Below, piece after piece: positions 17,926-27,629 of a DNA stretch of 64,000 nt. Made by a program: the position numbers and the translations under genes. The notes under the pieces are model-generated. The model made no database searches. It saw nothing but the letters and a program-made list of their open reading frames with translations, and was not told where the DNA came from. The number at the start of each line of letters is the position of its first letter. The first letter of the stretch is position 1. Origin of the DNA: Aeromicrobium fastidiosum (GTDB taxonomy: Bacteria; Actinomycetota; Actinomycetes; Propionibacteriales; Nocardioidaceae); contig NZ_JAGIOG010000001.1 in NCBI RefSeq assembly GCF_017876595.1, positions 2,356,001 through 2,420,000 of the forward strand, in the 5' to 3' direction.

Positions 17926-19235
17926 ACCATGTCGCGCGGGACGTCCTTGACATCGGTCGCACCCGTCAGCGCCATCGTGAGGTCGAGCTCGGCGACGATG
18001 TTGGCGACGACCTCCTCGACGCCGCGCTGGCCGCCCACCGCGAGCCCGTACATGTAGGGGCGGCCCAGCAGGCAGGCGTCCGCCCCGTGCGCGAGGGCCA
18101 TGAACACGTCGGCACCCGTGCGGATGCCGCTGTCGAGCAGCACGGTGGGGTCGGGGCCGATAGCGTCGCGGATCGCGATGAGCGCGTCGAGCGAGGCGAT
18201 CGAGCTGTCGACCTGACGACCGCCGTGGTTGGACACGACGATCGCGTCCACCCCGAGCTCGAGGGCCGTGCGCGCGTCGTCGGGGTGAAGGATGCCCTTC
18301 AGCACGACGGGCAGCGAGGTGCGGTCGCGCAGCGTCGCGATGTGGTCCCAGCTGAGGCCGGGGTTGGAGTAGATGTCGAGGAACGTCTCGACCGACGCCC
18401 GCGGCACGGGGTGGCGCAGGTTCTTCCAGAACGAGCCCGGGTGGTTGCGGGTCATCGCCAGCAGCGCCCGTACGGCACCCGGTGTGATCTTGACGTCGGA
18501 GGTCGCACCGGACGCCTTCGCGGCGCGGATGCGGTCGGCGACGATCTCGCGGAACCGGGGGTCTGACGTGTACTGGCCGATGCCGAGGCCCTTCGCGAAC
18601 GGCAGCGACCCGAGCGTGAGGTCCTGCGGCCGCCAGCCGAGGGTCGTCGTGTCGAGCGTGACGACGAGCGCCGCGGCCCCGCTGGCCTCGGCGCGCTGGA
18701 TGAGGCTGTCGACGAGGCCCTCGTCGGTGCTCCAGTAGAGCTGCATCCAGTGGGGTGTCGAGCCCATCTCGGCGGCGCACTCCTCCATGGGGGTGCCGCC
18801 CTGGTTGGTGAACACGTAGGGGACGCCGGTGGCCGCGGCCGCGCGCGCGACGTGCAGATCGCAGTCGGCGTCGATCAGCTGCCCGGCCCCGACGGGCGCG
18901 AGCAGCAGCGGCGACGACAGCCGGGTGCCAGCGACGTCGACCGACAGGTCGCGTGTGGCTCCGCCGTGCGCCATGCGCGGCACGATCGCCCAGCGGTCGA
19001 AGGCGGCCCGGTTGTTGCGCATCGTCCGGCCCTCGCCGGCACCGCCCGCGACATAGGCCCAGCCCTTCGTCGAGCTGGCGCGTCGCGCCCGGCGCTCGAG
19101 CTCCTCGAAGCTCGTCGGGACGACCGGGAGGCGTCCGACCGTGCCCGCCTGGTAGATCTCGCCTTGGCGACGGCGTCCCGGCCCCACCTCGGTGGGCTGC
19201 GCTGCGGGGGTGGCGGTGCGATCGGTCGGGGTCAT
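17904..19235 (-). CDS. FMN-dependent 2-hydroxyacid oxidase (lactate 2-monooxygenase-like)
   Basis: A 443-residue TIM-barrel flavoenzyme of the lactate oxidase/glycolate oxidase family. The catalytic histidine is in VVSNHGGRQVD, FMN contacts in YVAGGAGEG and LDSGIRTGADV, and it has the insertion GWRPQDLTLGSLPFAKGLG that is characteristic of mycobacterial lactate 2-monooxygenase. Family products are pyruvate plus peroxide, or acetate plus CO2. The first ~30 residues are a basic, disordered extension. The convergent catalase could remove peroxide made here. Confidence 0.85.
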   Translation of the reverse strand: MTPTDRTATPAAQPTEVGPGRRRQGEIYQAGTVGRLPVVPTSFEELERRARRASSTKGWAYVAGGAGEGRTMRNNRAAFDRWAIVPRMAHGGATRDLSVDVAGTRLSSPLLLAPVGAGQLIDADCDLHVARAAAATGVPYVFTNQGGTPMEECAAEMGSTPHWMQLYWSTDEGLVDSLIQRAEASGAAALVVTLDTTTLGWRPQDLTLGSLPFAKGLGIGQYTSDPRFREIVADRIRAAKASGATSDVKITPGAVRALLAMTRNHPGSFWKNLRHPVPRASVETFLDIYSNPGLSWDHIATLRDRTSLPVVLKGILHPDDARTALELGVDAIVVSNHGGRQVDSSIASLDALIAIRDAIGPDPTVLLDSGIRTGADVFMALAHGADACLLGRPYMYGLAVGGQRGVEEVVANIVAELDLTMALTGATDVKDVPRDMVVPNPSR

Positions 19236-19318
19236 CGGTTCTCCACGGGTCGGTGCGGTGCTCGGCACCGCGAGGTTAGCCGGGACGTCGCGGTCGCTGA
19301 ACGGCTCGACCCGGACGC

Positions 19319-19356
19319 ACGAGAGGCGGCACCCCGGGTGGGGTGCCGCCTCTCGT
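19319..19356 (-). terminator. terminator of the HU gene
   Basis: A perfect 17-bp stem (ACGAGAGGCGGCACCCC and its complement) with a GGGT loop lies 12 bases beyond the HU stop. It is the strongest hairpin in this region and probably also insulates the FMN-enzyme gene downstream. Confidence 0.85.
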
Positions 19357-19368
19357 GGTGTGGCTGGA

Positions 19369-19647
19369 TCAGTTGCCGGCGACCTTGCGCTTGAGCGCAG
19401 CGGCGGGCTTGAACGCGGCCGACGTCGAGGCGGCGATGTCGATCGACTCGCCGGTCTGCGGGTTGCGGCCCGTGCGAGCGGCGCGGTCACGCGTCTCGAA
19501 GGTGCCGAAGCCGGCGAGGACGACCTGGTTGCCCTCGGCGAGCTGGTCGGCGATTCCGTCGAGCACGGCGTCGAGGGCAGCGCCCGCGTCGGCCTTCGAC
19601 GAGCCGGTCTTGTCGGCGACGTGTGCGATGAGCTCGTTCTTGTTCAC
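19369..19647 (-). CDS. hup: DNA-binding protein HU
   Basis: A 92-residue nucleoid protein: MNKNELIAHVADKTGSSKADA helical dimer part, then GFGTFETRDRAARTGRNPQTGE, the DNA-clamping arm with its conserved RNPxTG. It is the short form without the lysine/alanine-rich tail of mycobacterial HupB. The GTG start is preceded by AGGAGA. The gene stands alone and is closed by a strong terminator. Confidence 0.95.
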   Translation of the reverse strand: MNKNELIAHVADKTGSSKADAGAALDAVLDGIADQLAEGNQVVLAGFGTFETRDRAARTGRNPQTGESIDIAASTSAAFKPAAALKRKVAGN

Positions 19648-19792
19648 AGGTTCTCCTGAAGGTTGATCGTGGTCGTGCCTGACGGCACCGGTCCGACACT
19701 AGCGGCTCCGGGGGACAAACTCGCGTCCTGCCGGGTGTTTTGCCCTGTATGTCGTGGAGATTGGGGCCTTTGGGCCCTCTGTGAGCACCGAA

Positions 19793-19833
19793 CCTGATGC
19801 CTGGTGACCGCCCGCGGGTCACGATGCATCACC
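19793..19833. repeat. 41-nt palindromic repeat, copy A
   Basis: Arms CCTGATGCCTGGTGACC and GGTCACGATGCATCACC (13 of 17 pair) flank a 7-base loop. A second element with the same 17-7-17 layout and 31 of 41 identical bases lies at 57705-57745. Here it sits between divergent promoters (HU and nitronate monooxygenase), so it is not simply a terminator. Confidence 0.5.
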
Positions 19834-19857
19834 ATCCGTGCCGTCCGTCACGCGCCG

Positions 19858-19897
19858 TATGCAACTGGTTGCATAAGCGATCGAGGTCTTCTAGGCT
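19858..19897 (+). promoter_or_regulatory. nitronate monooxygenase promoter with 18-bp operator
   Basis: TATGCAACTGGTTGCATA (19858-19875) is a perfect 8-bp inverted repeat around TG. Its right half contains TTGCAT (19869-19874), a -35 that is 17 bases from TAGGCT (19892-19897), a -10. The layout is that of a MarR- or TetR-type repressor site over the -35. No regulator gene lies adjacent. Confidence 0.6.
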
Positions 19898-19945
19898 CAG
19901 GACGCGGCGTCGCGCCGCACCCGCCTCACGTCTCCAGGAGCCCCC

Positions 19946-20944
19946 ATGGCACTCGTCCCCGCACTCGCCGGCCGGCTGGCCCTGCCCGTCGTCGGCTCGC
20001 CGCTGTTCATCTGCTCGGGGCCCGAGCTCGTGACCGCGCAGTGCCAGGCCGGGGTCATCGGCTCGTTCCCGGCGCTCAACGCCCGTCCGGCGAGCCTGCT
20101 GGGCGACTGGATCGACCAGATCGTCGAGCAGAACGCGACGTTCGCCGGCGCCAACCCGGGACGACCGGTCGCTCCGTTCGCGGTCAACCAGATCGTGCAC
20201 CGCTCCAACGACCGGCTCGAGCAGGACATGGCCGTCATCGTCGAGCACCGCGTGCCGATCGTCATCACGTCGCTGGGCGCTCGGCCGGAGATCAACGACG
20301 CCGTCCACTCCTACGGCGGCATCGTGCTGCACGACGTCATCAGCAACGAGTACGCGCACAAGGCGATCGAGAAGGGTGCCGACGGCATCATCGCGGTCGC
20401 CGCCGGCGCGGGCGGGCACGCCGGAGCGCAGTCGCCTTTCGCCCTGCTCCGTGAGATCCGCGAGTGGTTCGACGGTCCGCTCCTGCTCTCGGGGGCCATC
20501 GCCCACGGCAGCTCCGTGCTGGCCGCGCAGGCCGCCGGTGCCGACCTCGCGTACGTCGGATCGGCCTTCCTGTCGACGCACGAGGCCAACACGGCCGACG
20601 GCTACAAGCAGATGATCGTCGACTCCGCGGCCAAGGACATCGTCTACAGCAACCTGTTCACGGGCATCCACGGCAACTACCTGCGCGGCAGCATCGAGGC
20701 CGCGGGGCTCGACCCCGACGACCTCGCGGTCTCCGACCCGTCCGCCATGAACTTCGGCTCCGGCTCCGGCGCCGGTGCCAAGGCGTGGAAGGACATCTGG
20801 GGCTCCGGGCAGGGCATCGGTGCCATCCGTCAGCGCATGTCGGTCGCCGAGCTCGTGGCCCAGCTCGCCGCGGAGTACGACGAGGCGCTCGAGCGCGTGC
20901 GGCACCTCGCCGACGCGCGACCGGTGCCCGCGACGTCGGCTTGA
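19946..20944 (+). CDS. nitronate monooxygenase / NAD(P)H-dependent flavin oxidoreductase
   Basis: A 332-residue FMN TIM-barrel enzyme of the 2-nitropropane dioxygenase family. Landmarks are PVVGSPLFICSGPELVTAQCQAGVIGSFP at the start, IVAVAAGAGGHAGAQSPFAL-type flavin and histidine motif near residue 150, and the FMN phosphate loop AGADLAYVGSAFLSTHEA. It oxidises nitronates or reduces enones; the exact substrate is open. CAGGAG precedes the ATG. An 18-bp palindrome overlaps its -35. Confidence 0.88.
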   Translation: MALVPALAGRLALPVVGSPLFICSGPELVTAQCQAGVIGSFPALNARPASLLGDWIDQIVEQNATFAGANPGRPVAPFAVNQIVHRSNDRLEQDMAVIVEHRVPIVITSLGARPEINDAVHSYGGIVLHDVISNEYAHKAIEKGADGIIAVAAGAGGHAGAQSPFALLREIREWFDGPLLLSGAIAHGSSVLAAQAAGADLAYVGSAFLSTHEANTADGYKQMIVDSAAKDIVYSNLFTGIHGNYLRGSIEAAGLDPDDLAVSDPSAMNFGSGSGAGAKAWKDIWGSGQGIGAIRQRMSVAELVAQLAAEYDEALERVRHLADARPVPATSA

Positions 20945-20977
20945 CCCGCCCGGATCAGGCCGAGATCGCCGCGTCGA

Positions 20978-21841
<864 letters not shown>

Positions 21842-21868
21842 TCATGTAACCACATGACGTGTTTCATC

Positions 21869-21929
21869 TGGTTAGAACTATCTGACCACATGCGTCCTAA
21901 CTGGTCAACCAACGGGATATGGTTAGAAC
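21869..21929. promoter_or_regulatory. repeated TGGTTAGAAC sites between hydrolase and CGNR genes
   Basis: TGGTTAGAAC occurs at 21869-21878 and 21920-21929, the second copy touching the CGNR ATG. The first copy also forms an inverted repeat with CTGACCA (21882-21888), and a reversed CCTAACTGG lies between. TATGGT (21918-21923) is a likely -10 for a leaderless CGNR message. Autoregulation by the CGNR protein is plausible. Confidence 0.5.
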
Positions 21930-22454
21930 ATGAACGCTGCCGAGACGCCGTCGCTGCTGCTCGACCTCGTCAACTCCCGCATCGTCTGGCCCGATGGGGT
22001 GCGCGACGAGATCGGCGACGACACGGAGGCTGCCGCGTGGCTGCGTCGCCGCGGCGGATCGGGCTCGGCCGACGAGATCGCCGGGGCTCGCGAGGTGCGA
22101 CCCGTGCTGGTCGAGCTGCTGCGCGGCCTGTCGGGTGTCGAGACGCTCGACCCGTGGGTCACGGCGATGCGCCGGCGCGCTGAGCTGCGGTCCGGTCGCC
22201 TGGAGTGGACGCTCGACGTCCCCGACCGTCTCGTCGTGGGCGCACGGGCCGTCGAGGAGTGGGACGCGCTGCAGTCACCCAGTGGGTCGCGCATCCGTCC
22301 GTGCGCCGACCCGGATTGCCAGCACTTCCTGATCGACCGCAGCGCGGCCAACCGCCGCCGCTGGCACGCGATGGACCAGTGCGGCAACCGCACGAAGGCC
22401 CGCCGGCACTACGCACGCACCCGAGCGGGAGACGACGCGACCCCGGTCGGGTGA
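21930..22454 (+). CDS. ABATE/CGNR zinc-finger transcriptional regulator
   Basis: A 174-residue protein with an N-terminal ABATE-type region (residues 1-120, LLLDLVNSRIVWPDG) and a C-terminal CGNR finger: CADPDCQHFLIDRSAANRR then DQCGNRTKARRHYAR, giving the C-x4-C...C-GNR zinc pattern. Such proteins are regarded as stress-responsive regulators in actinobacteria. It is divergent from the hydrolase across a 100-base gap with repeated sites. Confidence 0.85.
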   Translation: MNAAETPSLLLDLVNSRIVWPDGVRDEIGDDTEAAAWLRRRGGSGSADEIAGAREVRPVLVELLRGLSGVETLDPWVTAMRRRAELRSGRLEWTLDVPDRLVVGARAVEEWDALQSPSGSRIRPCADPDCQHFLIDRSAANRRRWHAMDQCGNRTKARRHYARTRAGDDATPVG

Positions 22455-22481
22455 CGGGACGCACGCCGCGCACCCCTCGTG

Positions 22482-22506
22482 CATACTCCAAGTATGTGAG
22501 ATTCTC
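22482..22506. promoter_or_regulatory. palindromes upstream of the ABC1 kinase gene
   Basis: CATACT-CCA-AGTATG (22482-22496) is a perfect 6-bp inverted repeat, followed by GAGATTCTC (22498-22506). They occupy the 58-base gap before the kinase start and could be a dimeric regulator site. The regulator is unknown. Confidence 0.4.
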
Positions 22507-22511
22507 GCGGT

Positions 22512-24020
22512 ATGAGTGTCCACGCTGACCGCACGATCCCGCAGCTCCCGCGCGTCGACCACCTGATCCGTGACTCTGCCCGTCTCGCCGCGATCCCAGG
22601 CCTCACCGAGCAGGCGCTGCGCTGGCACCACGACGCGGTCGACCAGCGAGTTGTCGTGGCGCGTGAGGCCAGCCGGCTCGCCACGCCCCGCATCTGGCCC
22701 GACACGATCGCGTCGCTGGCGACGACGGGGTGGCGCATGGTGAGCGCCGCCGCGCCTGCCGCGCCGTTCCAGCTGCTGGCGCTCGCCTCGGCTGCCGTCG
22801 GTCTGCGGGTCGAGCCGCCGCGGGCCAGCACGAGCACGCTCGCCCGCGTGCAGCGGCTGGTGCGCACGAGTGGCCCCGCCTACGTCAAGCTCGGCCAGTT
22901 CATCGCGACCGGCGACGGACTCGTGCCCGATGAGTGGGTCAAGGCCTTCGCGTGGTGCCGCGACGAGGCACCGAAGCTGCCCGTCGGTGTTGCGCTCGAG
23001 GTCATCGCCCGCGAGCTGGGCCCCGAGCGCGACCGGCTCGAGTGGATCGACGACGAGCCGCTCGCCGCAGGATCGATCGGCCAGGTGCATCGCGGGCGGC
23101 TGACCGACGGCACCGACGTCGTCATCAAGGTGCTGCGTCCGGGGCTGCGGCGCAGGTTCCGCACCGACATCGAGACCCTGGCCCTCGCCGCGGCGGCCGC
23201 CGAACGCGTCAACGAGAATGCCCGGTCGGCCAACCTCACGGGGTTCGTCGAGCTGTTCGCCCAGCTGGCGCTCGAGGAGCTCGACTTCCGGCTGGAGGCG
23301 GCCAACCTGGTCGACTCCAGCGCGGTGCTCGAGGCCATGGGGGCCGATCACATGATCGCGCCGCGCCCCATCCCCGGCATGGTCACCGAGAAGGTCCTGG
23401 TCATGGAGCTGCTGCCGGGTGTCTCGTACTCGCGCCTTGACCCCACGCGCCACCTCGACGGTGAGCGGCTGCTCACGACGGGCATCCGCGGCGTCGTCGA
23501 GGCCACGCTCAGGCACGGTGTCTTCCACGGCGACCTGCACGCCGGCAACGTCCTGATCGACGAGGACCACGGCACGTTCTCGCTGGTCGACTTCGGCATC
23601 GCCGGACGTCTGACGGCTGTCCAGCGAGCGGGCCTCGTGCAGTACCTCGCAGCCTGGGCCGGCAACGACGCCCGCGGTCAGGTCGAGGCGATGCAATCTT
23701 TCGGGGCCATCGAGCACGGCGCCCCGCTCGACACGATCGTCGCCGAGCTGCAGGTCGAGCTCGACCTGCTGCAGGAGCGGGCCCACGGACAGGTGACGTT
23801 CGACCAGCTCGGCGTCACCCTGGGACGCCTCCTGCAGGTGCTGGCCCGCAACGGCTTCCGGATGCCGAAGGACCTCGTGCTGTTCTTCAAGAACCTGCTC
23901 TACCTGTCGGGCTTCGCGGCGAGCGTCGCCCCGGACACCGACGTCCTGGAGGTCGTGCAGGGCATCCTGCTCGACCTGCTGTCAGACCCCGAGACGGGCC
24001 TCGCCGCAGCGGTGGCGTAG
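22512..24020 (+). CDS. ABC1/AarF (UbiB-like) atypical kinase
   Basis: A 502-residue atypical protein kinase-like ATPase. The defining KLGQFIATGDGLVPDEW (KxGQ extension) is near residue 122, followed by LAAGSIGQVHRGRL (alanine-rich loop), VVIKVLRPG (ATP lysine), FHGDLHAGNVL (catalytic loop) and VDFGIAGRL (metal aspartate). In other bacteria UbiB supports ubiquinone synthesis; in an actinobacterium it more likely serves menaquinone or lipid homeostasis. The C-terminal ~80 residues are hydrophobic and amphipathic, suggesting membrane association. Confidence 0.88.
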   Translation: MSVHADRTIPQLPRVDHLIRDSARLAAIPGLTEQALRWHHDAVDQRVVVAREASRLATPRIWPDTIASLATTGWRMVSAAAPAAPFQLLALASAAVGLRVEPPRASTSTLARVQRLVRTSGPAYVKLGQFIATGDGLVPDEWVKAFAWCRDEAPKLPVGVALEVIARELGPERDRLEWIDDEPLAAGSIGQVHRGRLTDGTDVVIKVLRPGLRRRFRTDIETLALAAAAAERVNENARSANLTGFVELFAQLALEELDFRLEAANLVDSSAVLEAMGADHMIAPRPIPGMVTEKVLVMELLPGVSYSRLDPTRHLDGERLLTTGIRGVVEATLRHGVFHGDLHAGNVLIDEDHGTFSLVDFGIAGRLTAVQRAGLVQYLAAWAGNDARGQVEAMQSFGAIEHGAPLDTIVAELQVELDLLQERAHGQVTFDQLGVTLGRLLQVLARNGFRMPKDLVLFFKNLLYLSGFAASVAPDTDVLEVVQGILLDLLSDPETGLAAAVA

Positions 24021-24030
24021 GTGGTGCCGG

Positions 24031-24162
24031 TCAGCGGGTTCGCTTGCGCGACCGCGCCTTGTCGACCGCGGACTTGATGCGGGCCTGGTTCTGGGGCTTG
24101 CGAGCCTCGTCGTAGACCCTCTTGGCGATGCCGATGGCGGTCAGTCCGCGTGCGATCCTCAT
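24031..24162 (-). CDS. small basic protein, 43 residues
   Basis: An ATG frame encoding a protein that begins MRIARGLTAIGIAKRVYDEA and ends KARSRKRTR, rich in Lys and Arg. Codon choice (GCC, CGC, AAG, GAC) matches neighbouring genes, and the frame exactly fills the gap between the ABC1 kinase stop and a terminator. There is no clear ribosome binding site. A short N-terminal amphipathic helix and a nucleic-acid-like basic tail are all that can be seen. Function unknown. Confidence 0.5.
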   Translation of the reverse strand: MRIARGLTAIGIAKRVYDEARKPQNQARIKSAVDKARSRKRTR

Positions 24163-24180
24163 GCGACGGCACGTACCCCG

Positions 24181-24210
24181 ACGGCGGGGATCCAAGCGGA
24201 TCCCCGCCGT
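24181..24210 (-). terminator. terminator of the OYE-type oxidoreductase gene
   Basis: ACGGCGGGGATCC (24181-24193) and GGATCCCCGCCGT (24198-24210) form a perfect 13-bp stem with an AAGC loop, 22 bases after the oxidoreductase stop. Confidence 0.85.
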
Positions 24211-24232
24211 TGGGGTCGTACGTCCGCGCCGA

Positions 24233-25315
<1,083 letters not shown>

Positions 25316-25333
25316 GACTGCTCCTGAACGTTG

Positions 25334-25364
25334 CGGAGGCACCGTCGGTGGACGCGTGCCTCCG
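25334..25364 (-). promoter_or_regulatory. leader stem-loop of the OYE-type gene
   Basis: CGGAGGCAC (25334-25342) pairs with GTGCCTCCG (25356-25364), with inner CGTC/GACG pairing around GGTG and one bulged C. It lies about 20 bases before the start codon on the minus strand. It could be an operator or an mRNA structure. Confidence 0.4.
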
Positions 25365-25424
25365 AGGTCAACGCCCGCCCGCGCCGGTCATTCCCGGTCG
25401 GGCGTGTGGCGAACCGGACACGGT

Positions 25425-26246
25425 TCAGAGTTGCGAGCCGTAGCCCTCGCGGTACGTCGGGTACTCGGGCACCCATCCGCTGGCACGGAGCAGCGCGTTC
25501 GACAGCCGCTTGCCGTGCCCCTGCGCCGCATCGGCCGCGGGCGGCTGCGGAGCGTCGATTCGTCCGGCCACGAAGGCTGCGACGTCGCCCAGCAGGGACG
25601 GCTCGTCGTCGGTGCCGAGGTAGAGGGGCAGGGGCGGGTCGGCGCGGGTGAGCAGGTGCACGGCGGCAGCAGCGGCGTCGTCGCGGTGGATGCGGTTGGT
25701 CCACCGGTGCGGGTCGGTGACGTCGCCGCGGCGCACCTGGTCGACCAGCCGTGGCTCGCCGTGCCCGTACAGGCCCGACAGCCGCAGCACCGTGCCGCCC
25801 GGTACCCGGTCGGCGAACAGTCGCTCGGCCTCCAGGAGCATCCGCCCAGGCCCGTCGGTCGGGTGGCACGGCGTCGTCTCGTCGAGCAGCTGGCCCGGCC
25901 CGGCGTCGCCCAGCACGGCCGTCGACGAGATGAGCACGGCGCGACGGGGCGAGTGGCCTGCCGCCTCCAGTGCATCGAGCGCCCGGCCCATCCCGTCGAC
26001 GTACGTCGCGCGGTACGACTCCTCGCTGCGGGGCCGGGCCGTCAGGGCGATGACCAGGTGCTCGAGCCCGAGCGGGGGAAGGTCCGGCGGCGCGGCGGTG
26101 AGGTCGGCGCTGACGCCCCGCAGCGGAGCGGGCACCAGCTCGGCCCGTCGCCGGATCGCGACGACGTCGTGCCCGAGGGCTGCCAGCCGCAGCCCGATGT
26201 CGGCCCCGAGGTCGCCGCAGCCCACCAGCAGCGCGTCACCGGCCAT
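25425..26246 (-). CDS. NAD(P)-dependent epimerase/dehydratase-like protein
   Basis: A 273-residue extended short-chain dehydrogenase-like protein. The Rossmann motif GCGDLGADIGLRLAALGHDV is at residues 9-28, LISSTAVLGD near 107 is a substrate-loop position, and LRLSGLYGHGEP follows the usual YxxxK region. The tyrosine-lysine pair is not evident, so catalysis is uncertain. It resembles SDR-like proteins of the YeeZ type. The gene ends at the intergenic gap before the OYE gene and follows the SCO1664-like gene on the same strand. Confidence 0.8.
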   Translation of the reverse strand: MAGDALLVGCGDLGADIGLRLAALGHDVVAIRRRAELVPAPLRGVSADLTAAPPDLPPLGLEHLVIALTARPRSEESYRATYVDGMGRALDALEAAGHSPRRAVLISSTAVLGDAGPGQLLDETTPCHPTDGPGRMLLEAERLFADRVPGGTVLRLSGLYGHGEPRLVDQVRRGDVTDPHRWTNRIHRDDAAAAAVHLLTRADPPLPLYLGTDDEPSLLGDVAAFVAGRIDAPQPPAADAAQGHGKRLSNALLRASGWVPEYPTYREGYGSQL

Positions 26247-26274
26247 CAGACGGTGCCCATCAGAACGCTGCCCA

Positions 26275-27045
26275 TCAGAACGGCGGCCAGGGGATCGCGG
26301 GCATCTCGCCGCGGGGACGGGGGAACGTGCCGGCCGCGATCAGGCGGTCGCAGCGGGCGGCGAAGGCCCCGAGCTCGAGATCGGTCACCAGCTCGTCGAG
26401 CGCCGTGCCCAGATCGCCAGCCAGCGCATCGCGGACGCGCCGCACGCCGTCGAGCTCGTCGGCGTCGAGCGGCTCGCCGACCCAGCCCCACAGGACTGTC
26501 CGCAGCTTGTGCTCGGCGTGGAACGTGAGGCCGTGGTCGATGCCGTGGCGGTGGCCGCCGGCCAGCTCGAGCACGTGCCCGCCCTTGCGGTCGGCGTTGT
26601 TGGTCACGACGTCGAACACCGCCATGCGCCGCAGTGCGGCGGAGTCCTCGTGGATCAGCGAGATCGGCCGGTCCTGCGCGTCGTAGCCGTCGAAGACGTG
26701 CCGCCACCCGTGCTCCGGGACGGCCGAGGCGGCGACGAGGTCGACGGCGTCCTGCGCCGGGTCGACCTCCTGCCACAGCTGCACCATGCCGACGCCCATC
26801 GGCCCGTCGCGCAGCCAGGTGCGGGGCACGACGTCCCAGCCGAACGACTCAGACACGAGGTACGCGGCGACCTCACGGCATGCCAGGTTGCCGTCGGGGA
26901 AGTCCCACAGCGGCTGCTCGCCCGCGACGGGCTTGTAGACGACGCGGGTGCCGCCGATCGTCCCGACGAAGGTCGCGTTGGACGCCGGCATGACGCGTCC
27001 CTCGAGCTCGATGTCGCCGCCGGCGAGATCGGCGTCGATCGTCAC
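26275..27045 (-). CDS. SCO1664-family (PI3/4-kinase-like) protein
   Basis: A 256-residue actinobacterial family protein. It keeps kinase-like landmarks in order: TRVVYKPVAGEQPLWDFP (a VYKP lysine), NNADRKGGHVLEL (a D-R-K-x-x-H catalytic-type loop) and HGIDHGLTFH (a metal-binding D-x-G-like motif), so an atypical phosphatidylinositol-kinase or HipA-like phosphotransferase fold is inferred. Substrate unknown. The GTG start overlaps the DUF3090 stop. It is the third gene of a conserved trio with DUF3090 and a histidine phosphatase. Confidence 0.85.
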   Translation of the reverse strand: MTIDADLAGGDIELEGRVMPASNATFVGTIGGTRVVYKPVAGEQPLWDFPDGNLACREVAAYLVSESFGWDVVPRTWLRDGPMGVGMVQLWQEVDPAQDAVDLVAASAVPEHGWRHVFDGYDAQDRPISLIHEDSAALRRMAVFDVVTNNADRKGGHVLELAGGHRHGIDHGLTFHAEHKLRTVLWGWVGEPLDADELDGVRRVRDALAGDLGTALDELVTDLELGAFAARCDRLIAAGTFPRPRGEMPAIPWPPF

Positions 27046-27620
27046 CGGAACCCTTCGGGAAGCTCGCAGACGTGGTCGTCGCCGTCCATCGGGACGCTGC
27101 ACAGCGGGCAGATCGGGCGTCCGGCCCCCGCGACCTCACGGGTGCGCTTGGCGAACGCCCGGGCGGTGCCCACGGGGATGCGGATCCGCACGACCTCCTC
27201 CGGCTCGATCTCGACCTCGATCTCGACCTCCTGCTCCGCCGCGAGCTCGTCGACGTCGAGGTCGACGACCAGGATCGGGTAGACGTCGATCACGATCTGC
27301 AGCGTCGCGGGGTCCCAGCCGAGGCTCATCGCGCCGGCACGGAACTGCTCCTCGACGGGCTGGGCGAGCGGTTCGTTGTCGACCAGCCCCTCGGGCGTCA
27401 GCGCCGGGACGCTGTAGGGGTTGCCCTCCTCGGCCATGAGCTCGTCGAGGACCTCCTCGATGCGCTCGGACAGGGCGACGGTCTGCTCCTTCTCGAGCGC
27501 GACGCTGACGAGCTGCGATCCCTGCTGTGCCTGGAGGTAGAACGTGCGCGCCCCGGGCTGGCCCACGGTGCCGACGACCACGCGGTCGGGCCAGTCGAAT
27601 CCGTGCACTGTGGGTGGCAT
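27042..27620 (-). CDS. DUF3090 family protein
   Basis: A 192-residue protein restricted to actinobacteria: GFDWPDRVVVGTVGQPGARTFYLQAQQ at the start, a glutamate-rich strand pattern near 130-150, and a C-terminal treble-clef-like CPLCSVPMDGDDHVC metal site. It is always seen between the SCO1664-type and phosphomutase-like genes in the genomes I know. The function of the trio is undetermined; the three are probably co-transcribed here. Confidence 0.9.
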   Translation of the reverse strand: MPPTVHGFDWPDRVVVGTVGQPGARTFYLQAQQGSQLVSVALEKEQTVALSERIEEVLDELMAEEGNPYSVPALTPEGLVDNEPLAQPVEEQFRAGAMSLGWDPATLQIVIDVYPILVVDLDVDELAAEQEVEIEVEIEPEEVVRIRIPVGTARAFAKRTREVAGAGRPICPLCSVPMDGDDHVCELPEGFR

Positions 27621-27629
27621 GTGTCCATC

